Assembly: GCA_038087015.1 (NCBI GenBank)
Contig: JASBNA010000015.1
Coordinates: 372,001-436,000 of the forward strand
Direction of reading: 5' to 3'
Length of the DNA stretch: 64,000 nt
DNA from: Cerrena zonata
Lineage: Eukaryota > Basidiomycota > Agaricomycetes > Polyporales > Cerrenaceae
Below, piece by piece: positions 39,848 to 49,842 of the stretch (positions are counted from its first letter, which is position 1; each line of letters begins with the position of its first letter). A program made the translations under genes and the position numbers. The notes below the pieces were generated by a model that had not been told where the DNA came from, made no database searches, and was given only the letters and a program-made list of their open reading frames with translations.

Positions 39848-40600
39848 TTAGTTGAATCGTAATTCTTCTCTAAGTAGTAATTGTTGGTCGAACTTGATTA
39901 AGAAAACAGTCCTCAATGGGTACTCGTTGGTTGGAACGGAGTGGGCAGTGACGGTCGCATGGAAACCAGAAGAATCTAGAGCACCTTCTATTATACCAGC
40001 AATGTAGGCCGAACAATTCAAATTACCATAATCTTTGGGAATACTAATGAATCGCGATAGCAATGGAACATTATCAGTAATCATGTATTCATCATTCAAA
40101 TCTTGAGATTTTTCTAGTTCATTAGCAGTTTTACCGAAAATAGATCTCCAAAAAGATCCATGAATAAATTGTAACACTTCAATTATTCTTATTTCTCTTT
40201 TACTATATTTCAACCCTTCTCTTAGCTTCACCAATTCCAAGAATCTTTGACCAACTTGATAGCCTAGTCCATTCAATCTTGTCTCCAAATCTTGGATACC
40301 TTTTGAATTTTTATGACTCCAATTAACTATTTCGCAAAATAGAAACGATAATGATGATAAATTGATCTCGGCAACCTTCTTATTATTCACGTTACGGTCA
40401 TATATCGAATTATGCGATACGCTCGTTAAACTTATGGTTTTTTTATTCACTAATATATTCAGACTCTCAGAATTGATAGCGTTTGATGATGGTCCTACCG
40501 ATGGATTGTATCCGAATCCTAGTTTGGAAGTATCCGATATGGTTAGCTTCGACATCGACGAGGCCGATGGTAATATTATCTTGTCATTGGACATGGTCAT
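39848..40600 (-). CDS. TRS31: TRAPP complex subunit Trs31 (TRAPPC5/Bet3 family)
   Basis: Part of the TRAPP guanine-exchange complex for Ypt1/Ypt31 in ER-to-Golgi and intra-Golgi traffic. The C-terminal two thirds match: LSFLFCEIVNWSHKNSKGIQ, LETRLNGLGYQVGQRFLELV, REIRIIEVLQFIHGSFWRSI and FGKTANELEKSQDLNDEYMI, all signatures of this subunit, then FISIPKDYGNLNCSAYIAGI. The N-terminal tail of about 70 residues is Ser/Asn-rich and divergent. Start is the ATG at 40600 or two codons on at 40594 (MSNDK); the sequence does not decide. Confidence 0.93.
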   Translation of the reverse strand: MTMSNDKIILPSASSMSKLTISDTSKLGFGYNPSVGPSSNAINSESLNILVNKKTISLTSVSHNSIYDRNVNNKKVAEINLSSLSFLFCEIVNWSHKNSKGIQDLETRLNGLGYQVGQRFLELVKLREGLKYSKREIRIIEVLQFIHGSFWRSIFGKTANELEKSQDLNDEYMITDNVPLLSRFISIPKDYGNLNCSAYIAGIIEGALDSSGFHATVTAHSVPTNEYPLRTVFLIKFDQQLLLREELRFN

Positions 40601-41099
40601 GCACTTACTTCAATTGGATCAAGTCTAAGAACTGAATTGTTTTCATGTTTTATGAGACCTGTCGTTTCTAACAAAAAAAAAAAGTTCAATCTTAGTGCGA
40701 GTTTTGACCTTTCACGACGATATATAACATCCTGGAGATCAACAGATTACTCCCACAACATTCACTAACCATACGACAAACGGACCGCCGACTTGGTTTG
40801 GTGACATGTATGGCGTAAGGACATAGAATTCAGGCCTTAGATCAGTGGCTTAGATCGGCGACTTAGATCACGGAAAGCGGGTTGTAGAATCAAGAAAACA
40901 GGTAATTCTTTGATTTGCAGCCGGAATCGTTTGGCCTAATCAGCCATTCCCTTATAAACATGTATAGGACTAATTGTAAAAGCAGTAACTTCATTAAGGT
41001 TGAATTTTTTAAAGAACTTGGAAATTTTACGCGCTGTATATTTTTGATACTTCCAACTACTAACACCAACAACGAGAAGTTTGAATCAAACAGTCCAAA
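40601..41099. other. Divergent intergenic region with a 13-bp triplicated motif
   Basis: Promoter region between TRS31 and the intron-containing gene. It holds a short A-run near 40672 and three CTTATC-like repeats listed separately. A TACTAAC word also occurs at 41058-41064, just upstream of the ATG, but with no fitting splice donor before it. No coding frame is convincing. Confidence 0.5.
40836..40869. repeat. CTTAGATC motif repeated three times at 13-bp spacing
   Basis: CTTAGATC occurs at 40836-40843, 40849-40856 and 40862-40869, exactly 13 bp apart, with varying 5-bp spacers. It lies about 235-265 bp before each divergent gene start, so it could serve either promoter. Confidence 0.75.
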
Positions 41100-42084
41100 A
41101 TGGCTAGAAAGAGACAATGTATGTACTTGCAGCCAGTCAATGAAGAGAGTATTCATTTAATCCAGGTAGTCAAGCGGAATGTTTCGACATTCAACTGTCC
41201 AAAGAGTTTTGCAACCTAAATAGACCTGTACTAACCGCTTTGATAGCACTGAGAAAGAGTCTTGTTGAAGCCAAACCTCATGAGTGGGTTAGAAACCAAC
41301 CAAAAGCTTCTATGGAACCATCATTAGATGCAAAGCCTGTATTAACTACGGGTAAAACTTACAACTATAGTAGAAGAACAACCAAAAGTACTAAAAGCTC
41401 GGTGTTCAAAGATACATCAACCCCCAACAATTCTAGCTTCGAGCCTTTGGTTCAAGTCAAGAACTTGCCCATCAACCGGTCAGATAAGCTTCCCACTGAG
41501 CATTCCAGCAGATTGGCTCCTAAAGGCCAAAAGGAAAATATGTCAAAACGATGATGATGATGATGTCATTTTAGCCAGCGGAACAGCGGATTTCTTACAA
41601 GACCACTTGATTCAACCATATGTGTTTAGCCAGGATATAGTGACAAATCGCGAGGCCAACTGGTCAAGCAAACTGACGAAGAGAATCGATATGTATAATC
41701 CAGGATCTAGACCAATCCATGAAGAACCCACTAAGACAAAGAGTAGTAAGAACAAACGCAAGTATCCAGGGTTAACTCACGCCGTTGTCAAAGAAGCCAA
41801 AGCGAAACCGTTGGCAGAAATTACAATGAAATGAATAAGGTCATGAAAGATACCGTTACAAAACGAGTACTAAGAGAGTCTACACAGAAACCTAAATTAG
41901 TTAACCAGAAAGGCGAAAAGAGCAATGACAACCCAGAAACATGAACAGAGTGTGCCAGTAGACAATTTGAACATCATTAACCCTGCTGCAACCTGCAGAA
42001 AAAGAGAGGCAACGGGCTTGGGACCGTAAAATGAGAAGAATCGAAAAGTTTCTACTAGAGAAAAAGAAGAGGATCAATCATTAA
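41100..42084 (+). CDS. Intron-containing gene of unknown function, several frameshifts
   Basis: Exon 1 is 41100-41118 (MARKRQ plus one base). After the intron, exon 2 opens SLRKSLVEAKPHEWVRNQPK; the Leu codon there is CTG, so it reads Ser-Ser-Arg in a CTG yeast. The protein is basic, Ser/Lys-rich and disordered. A recognisable middle segment is DDVILASGTADFLQDHL and NWSSKLTKRIDMYNPGSRPI. The tail is a strongly basic helix (RAWDRKMRRIEKFLLEKKKR), with a stop at 42084. Frame changes occur near 41550, 41830, 41940 and 41985; coding-like sequence resumes each time, so these look like sequence errors. The layout suggests a nuclear, chromosome- or spindle-bound scaffold. I do not recognise the family. 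Confidence 0.6.
41119..41246 (+). other. Spliceosomal intron, 128 nt
   Basis: The donor is GTATGT at 41119-41124, the branch site TACTAAC at 41229-41235 and the acceptor TAG at 41244-41246, 11 nt past the branch site. All three match yeast consensus. Splicing joins exon 1 codon T to CA, giving TCA (Ser). Without splicing the frame from the ATG stops at 41216-41218. A very early intron is the usual yeast arrangement. Confidence 0.85.
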
Positions 42085-42389
42085 AAGATAAGAAGTTGCA
42101 CAAAATTTTATTCGGCTGGTTCAAAAAGAATGAGACAACAAAAAAAAAAAAGGTCTAACAGAAAAAAAACAGGGTATTGAACTGATTAATTCTAGATATT
42201 ACTTTCGGAATCGAACGAACACAATAAGAAGATACTCAAGGATTAACACTGAACCTAAAAGAAAAGTACACGCCAGGTCCAAGCAAGATTTTAAACGATT
42301 GAAAGTTACTGGTGTTATTATTGTGAGTTAAATCACAAAATATTGAAATCTTGAAAGGGAAAAACCAAAAAGAAAAAAAAAAAAACATA
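42085..42389. other. Short intergenic region
   Basis: About 305 bp between the intron-containing gene and the zinc-finger gene, AT-rich with a 12-base A-run near 42140 and another just before the next ATG. No feature beyond that. Confidence 0.45.
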
Positions 42390-43907
42390 ATGAATTCGAA
42401 TGATATTCTTGCCACCGATGATAAAACACCGCCGGAGCAAATCAGCGGCTCCAAGGGCTCGTCTATTGCAGAAGGCAGTTCGGTATCACCTAATACACAA
42501 TTGCAAGAGCCGGTGGTTGTAGGTGAAGGAAGGAAGACCCCGCCCGAACCAATCATTAATCAAGAAGATCTACGTAAGAAGTTGAATAAAATACCACTCG
42601 AAACCTTAAGAGAGATATTACTCAATCAAGTAGATTTGGAAATTCGATTAAAACATAAAGAATTAAAGTTAACTGAAGAAGAAATTGGGAAATGCGAGAG
42701 TCAAATGATCTTATTAAGAAAATTTTTTGAAATACCGAATCAAATTAAGATTAATAATGAACCAAATGATTTTACAATGAAATACTTCAATTTGTTGAAT
42801 GAAAACTTATCGGTGAATTATACTAATCTACAAAAACAACAATACCAGCAGAATCAACAGAATCAAGAAACAAATCAATCATTCGCATCATTTTCCGAAT
42901 ATATATCTCCCGGGAGTGAGGAGGTGATTGATGAAACCGCTAATAATTATCATTATGAACCAGTCCATTCGTATCGTACTAGATCAACTACATCATCGCT
43001 TCGACCATCGAATGCCGCAATGGCCGCTGCTGGGATGTCGGTTAATGGCACCAATCCAATTCGAACCATTGGATGTTTATATCGTAGAACCGATGGAGTG
43101 ATTGTTAAATTGACCTGTCCCGATTGTCAACGAAGCAATTTTTCATCAGCACAAGGTTTCTTAAATCATAGTAGAATAGCCCATTCAAAAGAGTACACAT
43201 CTCAAGATGCTGCCGCATTGAAATGTGGAGAAATCTTGCCGGACCATGAACAAGATGAAGAAGGACTAAATAGTTTGAAAAATTTAAAAGAAAAGGGTAT
43301 TGATGCTAATAAAAATTTAAATGTTAATGAAATCTATTTTAATGGATTAAGTAATTCATTAAATACAGTTCATAGAAGTAGTATAAGTTCCAATTCTGCA
43401 TCTCCACCAGCGGTAAATGAAATTGAATCCATCAATCATATAAAAGATAAAAGTGAATTAATGAAAAAATTAATGAAAAACGGTATAACTAACACCGAAG
43501 AAGAATATGAAGAAATGATAAAAGACGTTAAAAATGAAGTCAAATCAAGTCACCTCTTCGAAGACGAAGAAGAAATCGAAGAGGAACTCAATCCAAACAA
43601 TCCTCCAGTTAACCCGCAAACCAATCCTCCTCCCCCATCTAAGTTTAAAAGACGTAAGAGCCGAGGAGTTATGGGAATAAGCAAAGCCAATAACCGTAAA
43701 GAATCTTCCAAGTCTAATCCTACAATACAGGAACCTTCCCAAGAAGCAACCGGGTTACATACACTAAACGCAAAAGATATCGAAATATTACGTCATGTAC
43801 AAATGATGGATCATGAAGGAGGTCCCACCAGTGGCACCAGAAGCAAAAGTGGTACTACAACCTCCACCGGCATAGAAGAACCTGACACGAAAAGAAGAAA
43901 GAAATAA
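42390..43907 (+). CDS. Zinc-finger protein resembling Ahc1 of the ADA histone acetyltransferase complex
   Basis: The 505-residue protein starts at the ATG at 42390 (MNSNDILATDDKTPPE); the frame runs on upstream only to a TTG. A helical segment follows (RKKLNKIPLETLREILLNQV), then a C2H2-like finger: GCLYRRTDGVIVKLTCPDCQ, with Cys-x2-Cys, then FLNHSRIAHSKEY with the His pair, then AALKCGE. This finger with its RRTDG lead-in is what I associate with fungal Ahc1-like proteins, hence the call; the match is from memory of the motif only. The tail is acidic, then Pro/Lys-rich (PPPPSKFKRRKSRG), ending in a basic nuclear-localisation-like KRRKK. The symbol is left open. Confidence 0.6.
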   Translation: MNSNDILATDDKTPPEQISGSKGSSIAEGSSVSPNTQLQEPVVVGEGRKTPPEPIINQEDLRKKLNKIPLETLREILLNQVDLEIRLKHKELKLTEEEIGKCESQMILLRKFFEIPNQIKINNEPNDFTMKYFNLLNENLSVNYTNLQKQQYQQNQQNQETNQSFASFSEYISPGSEEVIDETANNYHYEPVHSYRTRSTTSSLRPSNAAMAAAGMSVNGTNPIRTIGCLYRRTDGVIVKLTCPDCQRSNFSSAQGFLNHSRIAHSKEYTSQDAAALKCGEILPDHEQDEEGLNSLKNLKEKGIDANKNLNVNEIYFNGLSNSLNTVHRSSISSNSASPPAVNEIESINHIKDKSELMKKLMKNGITNTEEEYEEMIKDVKNEVKSSHLFEDEEEIEEELNPNNPPVNPQTNPPPPSKFKRRKSRGVMGISKANNRKESSKSNPTIQEPSQEATGLHTLNAKDIEILRHVQMMDHEGGPTSGTRSKSGTTTSTGIEEPDTKRRKK

Positions 43908-45074
43908 AATAGGCCTTTTTTTCTTTGTATAAAAGACCCTGCCGATTGTATAAATTGTTTAATTGGAATATACATCTGCTAATTCATATATGTACATGTA
44001 GCCGCAAAATGCAATATCTTATCTGGTGGTGATAATTCCGTGCAACGTAAAAGCACTCCGTCGTACCCGGTGCACGGGCCTGGGCTTTCCTTCCCTCCCA
44101 CTGCTCTTCTGGTGCGTTTGGTGACCAGCGCGCGCGTCGTTGAAATCGATTCTGAAAGTCTAGATTCTAACTGATTAAGCGAGAACTCCTATAACCCAAC
44201 CCACCGATGATGTCACCCTCCACAACATCCACACAACCAACACAACATACTACATGGACATCACCGGCGCTCCGTTTGCTATCTTGCTTTCAGCACCAGC
44301 AAACAACAACCAATTCCATACCCTAGCTTCTACCAGAAGACCGTTGAATCTACCACTGACACCAATTGAGGGTCGACGAAGCGCGTGCGAGTGTGCATCT
44401 AATTAGCACAGGCTAATAAGCAATAATACAGAACAATAAAAGATTCTCATCAAATGTACTTCCTTGACTAATTAAGGGAGTAATTCCGAACACTCTTTAT
44501 TATCAAAGTACCATTACGTATTCCCCTCCAACAAGTCTCAGGAGGGCTTGTTTCTTGGTTGGACTTACAATACCCTCCAGTTGAAACGATTGGAACTGAA
44601 ATGTAAGAACCAATGAATAGTCCACGGGCTCTGACGTGGGTTGTGGATCGTAGAACTGAGCCAGAACACCGAAGAACGAAAACACCGAAAAAGAAAGCAG
44701 AAAAGAAAAAAAAAACAGTAAAAAAAAAAAAAAAAAAAAAAAAACACAGTAAAAACAAAAAAAAACTCAAAAAAAGTGAGCGGCTACGATTCTTTAATTT
44801 TAATTTTTATTGAAAAGCGACCTGTAATCCTGTTGTTTTTTCCTTCAAGCTAACTCAATCATCTTTCCTTTGGTTTGAAATATCACATTAGTGAGTCTTT
44901 ACGGTACGGTATACCTGATCCTTTGCTGGTCGCTCTAAACGCCTTGTCTCATATTGCTAGACCGGTTAGATCGAACTCGATCCCGACTGAGCAGCTATCA
45001 AAAAGAAAAAAAAAAAGAAAGAAAGAGACTCTTCAAAAATTTGCTTTGCTCTGCTTGACTTTGTTTACCTGGGC

Positions 45075-45076
<2 letters not shown>

Positions 45077-45103
<27 letters not shown>
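45077..45103. repeat. (TA)n microsatellite
   Basis: About 13 uninterrupted TA units in the PTP3 upstream region. Confidence 0.85.
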
Positions 45104-45105
<2 letters not shown>

Positions 45106-45213
45106 AAACACTTGTTCTTGATCAGTATTACATTCCATACTAAGAAGCACATTCTCCAAAAATCTCGTCACCTATACATCTAAAGATCACACATCACGTA
45201 AATCAAAGTTACA

Positions 45214-45280
45214 CATCACATTTACAAATCAAAAATTACTCATCACATTTACAAGTCAAAAATTACTCATCACATTTATA
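45214..45280. repeat. 27-bp tandem repeat, about 2.4 copies
   Basis: Units begin CATCACATTT at 45214, 45241 and 45268. The first two share ACAAATCAAAAATTACT with one change, and the third is partial. Confidence 0.8.
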
Positions 45281-45736
45281 ATACTCATCACATCCCATCA
45301 GTTCCATCCCATCCCTGCATCTAAGTCTTTATCATAACCTTGCTATATTATCAGCCATCGGTAAAGCCTTCATAAACAAATAAAGTTATATTTAGTTTGT
45401 GTCGATAGAATCATATTTATATAGATCTGATTTGCCTACCACTTTAGTGTTTGCTTTGGAATTTAGTTTGAATACCTAATCCCTAGGACAGCCAAGTTTT
45501 GTCCTTTCCCTAGGTCTTTGATTTGTTTCTTCGATTAAAAGTTTATTTTAGTTTTTCCTTTCCCTTTTTTCCATCGCTCTCTTTCTTTTTCTGTTTCTTT
45601 AACCCACTACTTTATTTGGGCTTATTTTTCCGAGACTGTTAACCTAACAACCCTAAACTTATCCATTATTCTTTTATTTATACAACCATATTCCCCCATT
45701 CATACTATATATATATATTTGCCATATATATAGATA

Positions 45737-48700
45737 ATGGGTTCAGCTTCCCCTCCCACTATTTGTGCATCTCCAAATTTTACTTTCCCACCTTCCTCAA
45801 GTACTTCATCCCATTCAAATGATTCTGCTGCAAATAATCAATCAGATGACTATTTCAGTTTAATGAGTCCGGTTAATATTGCTAATCAGAATTCCTCTAT
45901 CAATCATAATAATATCAATACTGCTACATCTTTTTCAAAATCAAAAATAAAAGATAATCATACTCAATCTCCAGATTATTTCACCGGTCATTTTGTTAAA
46001 CCAAGATTATTATCAACTTCAACAAACTCGTCCTTATCCTCAAATGATTCTTCCTCCATCCATAAAAATTATAATGATTCCATAAGCTCAATCAATTCTG
46101 ATTCAACTGTTTGTGAAATAAATCATCACTCCTCTAATAGTTTGAGTCGTTCCAAAAAAATTGATTTGTCTCTGACCTCAACTGACACTTTGGTTGATGA
46201 AGCATCTTTTACTTCTTCCTCTTTCTTCTTCTTTGAGTCAGACTAAGCATAATCATCTCAATTTAAAGCTTTCCATACCTAATTCAAAACATAAAAATTC
46301 ATCCTCAAATTCAAATTCTTTCCCTCTACATAACGATTCAAAATTATCCTTCCCAGTTAATGAACGTGACGAATTAATGGACCATGAATCAATTCATAAT
46401 AGTAATAAAAGTTGGAGTCAAGGAACTCAACTGGAATTTCTTCAAAATCCTTTTACAAAAGCTAGCTCAGCAGTAGAAGCAAGGTTTCCTCATAATCGTA
46501 ACCCTTCTTCAAATGATCAAGGTAACAAGGAAATAACAACTAATGATGTCTCTACTCCTCAAATTAATAATGCTCTTAATAAATCATCAGGTTATTTTGA
46601 TCAATTAGCTGGCTCTCATAATAATTATCAACGTTCTCATAGTACTATACTTGCTCCTACCCTTGTTGCTCCTCCATCTTTATCAAAAAATAATACTTTA
46701 CCTTCCATTCCTTTCAATCATGATCTCACCGTTGAATCAATAAAAAAACAACAAGTTAAAAGATTAAATCAATTACCTCAGCAACCTAATTATCATGACC
46801 AATTACAAAGTTTATCGCCTCAAATCATTAAATATATCAACTTCCAAGAATTGGACAATTTAATTAAAAATACCGAGATCGATCCAGTTTTGAAATTACC
46901 AAATTTCTTGATGATTGATATAAGACCTTTTGCTGATTATATATCAAATCATGTTATCGATTCTATTAATGTCTGTTTACCTTCTACTTTATTAAAAAGA
47001 TCCAATTTTGGTTTGAAGAGATGTATTAACTCATTACCTGATTATGAAAAATTAATTTTCTTGAATTATTTGGCAATGAATGATGATAATAAACGTCAAA
47101 ATAAAATATTTGAAAATTCAAAGATAAAAGTTGGTAAGTTTGGTTTGCCTGCTATATTATTATATGAGAATAATAACAATAGTCAAAATTTATACCATAT
47201 GTGTAAAAAATTTATTGACAATTCGTTTTGGGATCAAGAAAGCCAACCTCCTATTTATTTATTGGATTTTGAATTCAATCAAATACCTCAGAGTTATTTA
47301 GAATCTGGTAAACTTGAAAAATTCAAAATCGTTGATTCAATCTCCAGTACCCCAAGTCCTATTAAACCTGCTGATGTTTCATCTCCAAAACAAAACTTAC
47401 CTACTAGACCAAAATCAAGTTCAATGAATGAAGTACCAACATTAGCATCTGTTAGACAGAGACCACTCTTAACTATGAAAAATTTGACTTTACAAGATTG
47501 CAGTACTCCAATTCTTCCTAATTTCAAGTTACCTACAAACTTAACTAATCAATTCAAAATTAGACATAATGAAGAATTGATTGAAGATGGGGATTTCAAA
47601 TTATCTCAACAATCAACTTTCAAATTAAATTATTATGATGAATCGATGGTTTTACCTAACTGGATTAAAAATGCCATTGACACAAATAGTGATATAATTG
47701 AAGAATTCACCAAGTTGGAAAAATTTGAAAAGAGAAGATTAAATTTAGCCTTGGGTAATTCAACAACAACTCCAATGACATCATTACATCAACAATCAAA
47801 TAATATGAATCCCTTCTTCCCAACTTTGGATTCGTCATCATCATTAATTAGCCCAGGTGGTACTACTATTGAAAGCTCCCCTTCAATTAGTTGTGGTTTG
47901 GACTATGGTCATAAAAATCGTTATAAAGATATATTTTTATATGATCATTCAAGAGTTAAACTAAATGATTTTGACAAGCCACAACAATGTGATTATATTA
48001 ATGCTTCATATCTTAACCCAATTAACAATTTAGCTGATTTATTGATTGATAACCACAAAGATGGTTATGGTAGTTTAACAAAGATGCTAAAATATATTGC
48101 TACACAAGGTCCATTGGATCAAACTATTGGTGATTTTTGGAAATGTGTTGTTAATCATCATGTCCCATTAGTTTTATCTTTAACTAATGAGTTTGAAGAT
48201 GGTATCAAAAAATGTGCAAGATTTTGGGAATCAGGTACTTATAAATCAAATGATAATATGATTCAAGTTGAATTATTGAATGAAGAACAGGTGAAATCCA
48301 ATGATGAAATTTATATGATTATTAGACATTTCAAAATAATCATGGATAATACAATAGTTCATGAAACATTACAAGTTCAATTATTAACTTGGCCAGATAT
48401 GTCAAGCTGTTTAACTCCAAAAGATTTGGTATTAATCATTGCTTTAAAGAACCATTTACTTCAGAATATAAGACTTGACAATGTCGAATATCCAACCATA
48501 ATCCATTGCAGTGCAGGTTGCGGTAGAACAGGGACATTGTGTACAATTGATTCAATAATTAACATCATTAAATATAATTCAAGACTTAATGACGGGAAAG
48601 AAATATTGAGTTAAACTTCAATCCTGTTTATTCAATGGTGAATAATTTTAGAAAACAAAGAATTTCAATGGTTCAAACTTTAAGACAATATTATTTAATT

Positions 48701-48796
48701 TATGACACTCTATTAATTTATCTTAACGATAGAAAGAAGGCATGGAATGATTTAACTAAACTTCAAATTGTTAATGATTTTATTAAAAAAAATTAA
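45737..48796 (+). CDS. PTP3: Protein tyrosine phosphatase of Ptp3 type (rhodanese plus PTP), two frameshifts
   Basis: Dephosphorylates MAP kinases (Hog1, Fus3) in yeast. The Ser/Asn-rich N-terminus is followed by a rhodanese/Cdc25-like domain ([40 protein letters not shown]) that binds the MAPK, then the PTP domain with [18 protein letters not shown] and YINASYL. The catalytic loop is [11 protein letters not shown] near 48504-48536, with the active Cys intact. A base is extra in the TTC run near 46225 and one is missing near 48610. Repairing the second restores [20 protein letters not shown] and [11 protein letters not shown], with a stop at 48796. Repaired length is about 1,020 residues, a little over S. 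cerevisiae Ptp3 (928). Confidence 0.85.
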
Positions 48797-49234
48797 TCTA
48801 ATGATCGAAAAACTAACTTTATTTTTCTTTATTACCCTGACACTCATTTAACGAATTTTCATGATAATGTTGCAAGCTCAACACCATTTATATACTAAAA
48901 TTAAAATACATATTACATTCTTAGAATAAGACTGTTTATTTGCAAGTTTGATTGCATCGTGTAAGATGCTTCAATGTAAGATGGATTGCGCGTATACGAT
49001 TCTAAGACAAAGTCCAGACCGTAAATATTCAATTGGCTGCAACAACTGCTGAGCAGTTGTTTCATAACCAGGGAATTATAGAACTAGAACCACTCGTTCG
49101 TCGTCCGTTGAAATCAAATTCATGGCTACAATCAAAAAAAAAAAAAAATGTACAAGAAGAATTTTTATTCAATTTTATAAAAAGTTACACAATTAAGTTA
49201 GAAATAAAAGTAATAGATTGATTCGATATCAATT
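48797..49234. other. Convergent intergenic region
   Basis: This 438-bp gap separates the 3' ends of PTP3 and TRX1. It is AT-rich with a 14-base A-run near 49134. No open frame, repeat or motif stands out. Confidence 0.5.
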
Positions 49235-49546
49235 CTAAGCATTAGCAGCTAAAGCTTGTTTCAAAGCTGGAGGATTGGCACCAATAACCTTGGTAACAAC
49301 TTTACCACCTTTGAGGAATAAAACAGTTGGCATAGAAGAAATTTCGTATTCTTGGGCAATTTCACCAAATTCATCAACATCAACTTTTATGAATTTAGCA
49401 GTGGCATACTCTTTGGAAAATTTGTCCAATAATGGAGCAATCATTTTACATGGACCACACCAAGTAGCGAAAAAGTCAACAACGACTAATCCTTCGTGTG
49501 CTAAAGCATCAGTGAACTCTTGTTTGGTTTTAATAGTGTCAACCAT
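49235..49546 (-). CDS. TRX1: Thioredoxin
   Basis: A small dithiol reductant of the cytosol that serves ribonucleotide reductase, peroxiredoxins and sulfate reduction. The 103 residues have the active site WCGPC at residues 29-33 (VDFFATWCGPCKMIAPL) and the conserved cis-Pro in ISSMPTVLF. The fold ends at NPPALKQALAANA. The start is the ATG at 49546 (MVDTIKTKQEFTDALA). The frame stays open further upstream but that extension is not conserved and lacks a clear presequence, so a mitochondrial form is not supported. A palindromic Yap-type site lies in its promoter. Confidence 0.95.
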   Translation of the reverse strand: MVDTIKTKQEFTDALAHEGLVVVDFFATWCGPCKMIAPLLDKFSKEYATAKFIKVDVDEFGEIAQEYEISSMPTVLFLKGGKVVTKVIGANPPALKQALAANA

Positions 49547-49710
49547 TGTTATATATTTCAATTGGATTATATTAAAGAAAAGAAAATTAATAATGAGGAA
49601 AAAACAATCCAACCTTCCCTTATTTATATGTCCGGTCGTTGGTGTACGCTTTTCCAGCGGTTTGTCATCAAAAAACCATTTGAAAAATGAGAGTAGTGCG
49701 TCCATTCAAA

Positions 49711-49718
49711 TTACGTAA
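49711..49718. promoter_or_regulatory. TTACGTAA, Yap-type AP-1 site in the TRX1 promoter
   Basis: A perfect palindromic TTACGTAA lies 165 bp upstream of the TRX1 ATG. Yap-family bZIP factors (Yap1/Cap1 relatives) bind such sites in oxidative-stress genes. Assignment to TRX1 rests on position; the gene on the other side ends, rather than begins, nearby. Confidence 0.45.
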
Positions 49719-49842
49719 TTTTTTAACTATGGCTAGACTCGATGGCAGCCGGGAGGTGTACCGGTGTATTACAATGGATTACAAATTTGCAACCGATGAC
49801 CTTAGTAAGTTAGTCAGGTTAGTTGGGTTAGCAGACAAGCAG

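Larger units (their letters stand above)
43908..45736. other. Long intergenic region upstream of PTP3, GC-rich block and simple repeats
   Basis: This is a 1.83-kb gap. It includes a GC-richer block (about 44040-44400), A-tracts at 44700-44770, a (TA)n run (45077-45103), a 27-bp tandem repeat (45214-45280), and a pyrimidine-rich segment just before the ATG. Minus-strand open frames near 44503-44770 start at non-ATG codons or in the A-tract and are not convincing. The long leader suggests elaborate transcription or translation control of PTP3. Confidence 0.55.

Noticed and set aside
41058..41064. A second intron, from the TACTAAC just before the ATG at 41100
   Set aside because: No GTATGT-type donor at a fitting distance upstream; the match looks accidental.
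44468..44813. Minus-strand ORFs near the PTP3 upstream region, including one of 60 codons
   Set aside because: They begin at non-ATG codons or inside the poly-A tract (poly-Phe), and match no family.
48961..49221. Small ORF between PTP3 and TRX1
   Set aside because: Crosses a poly-A tract, has no motif, and lies in a convergent 3' region.
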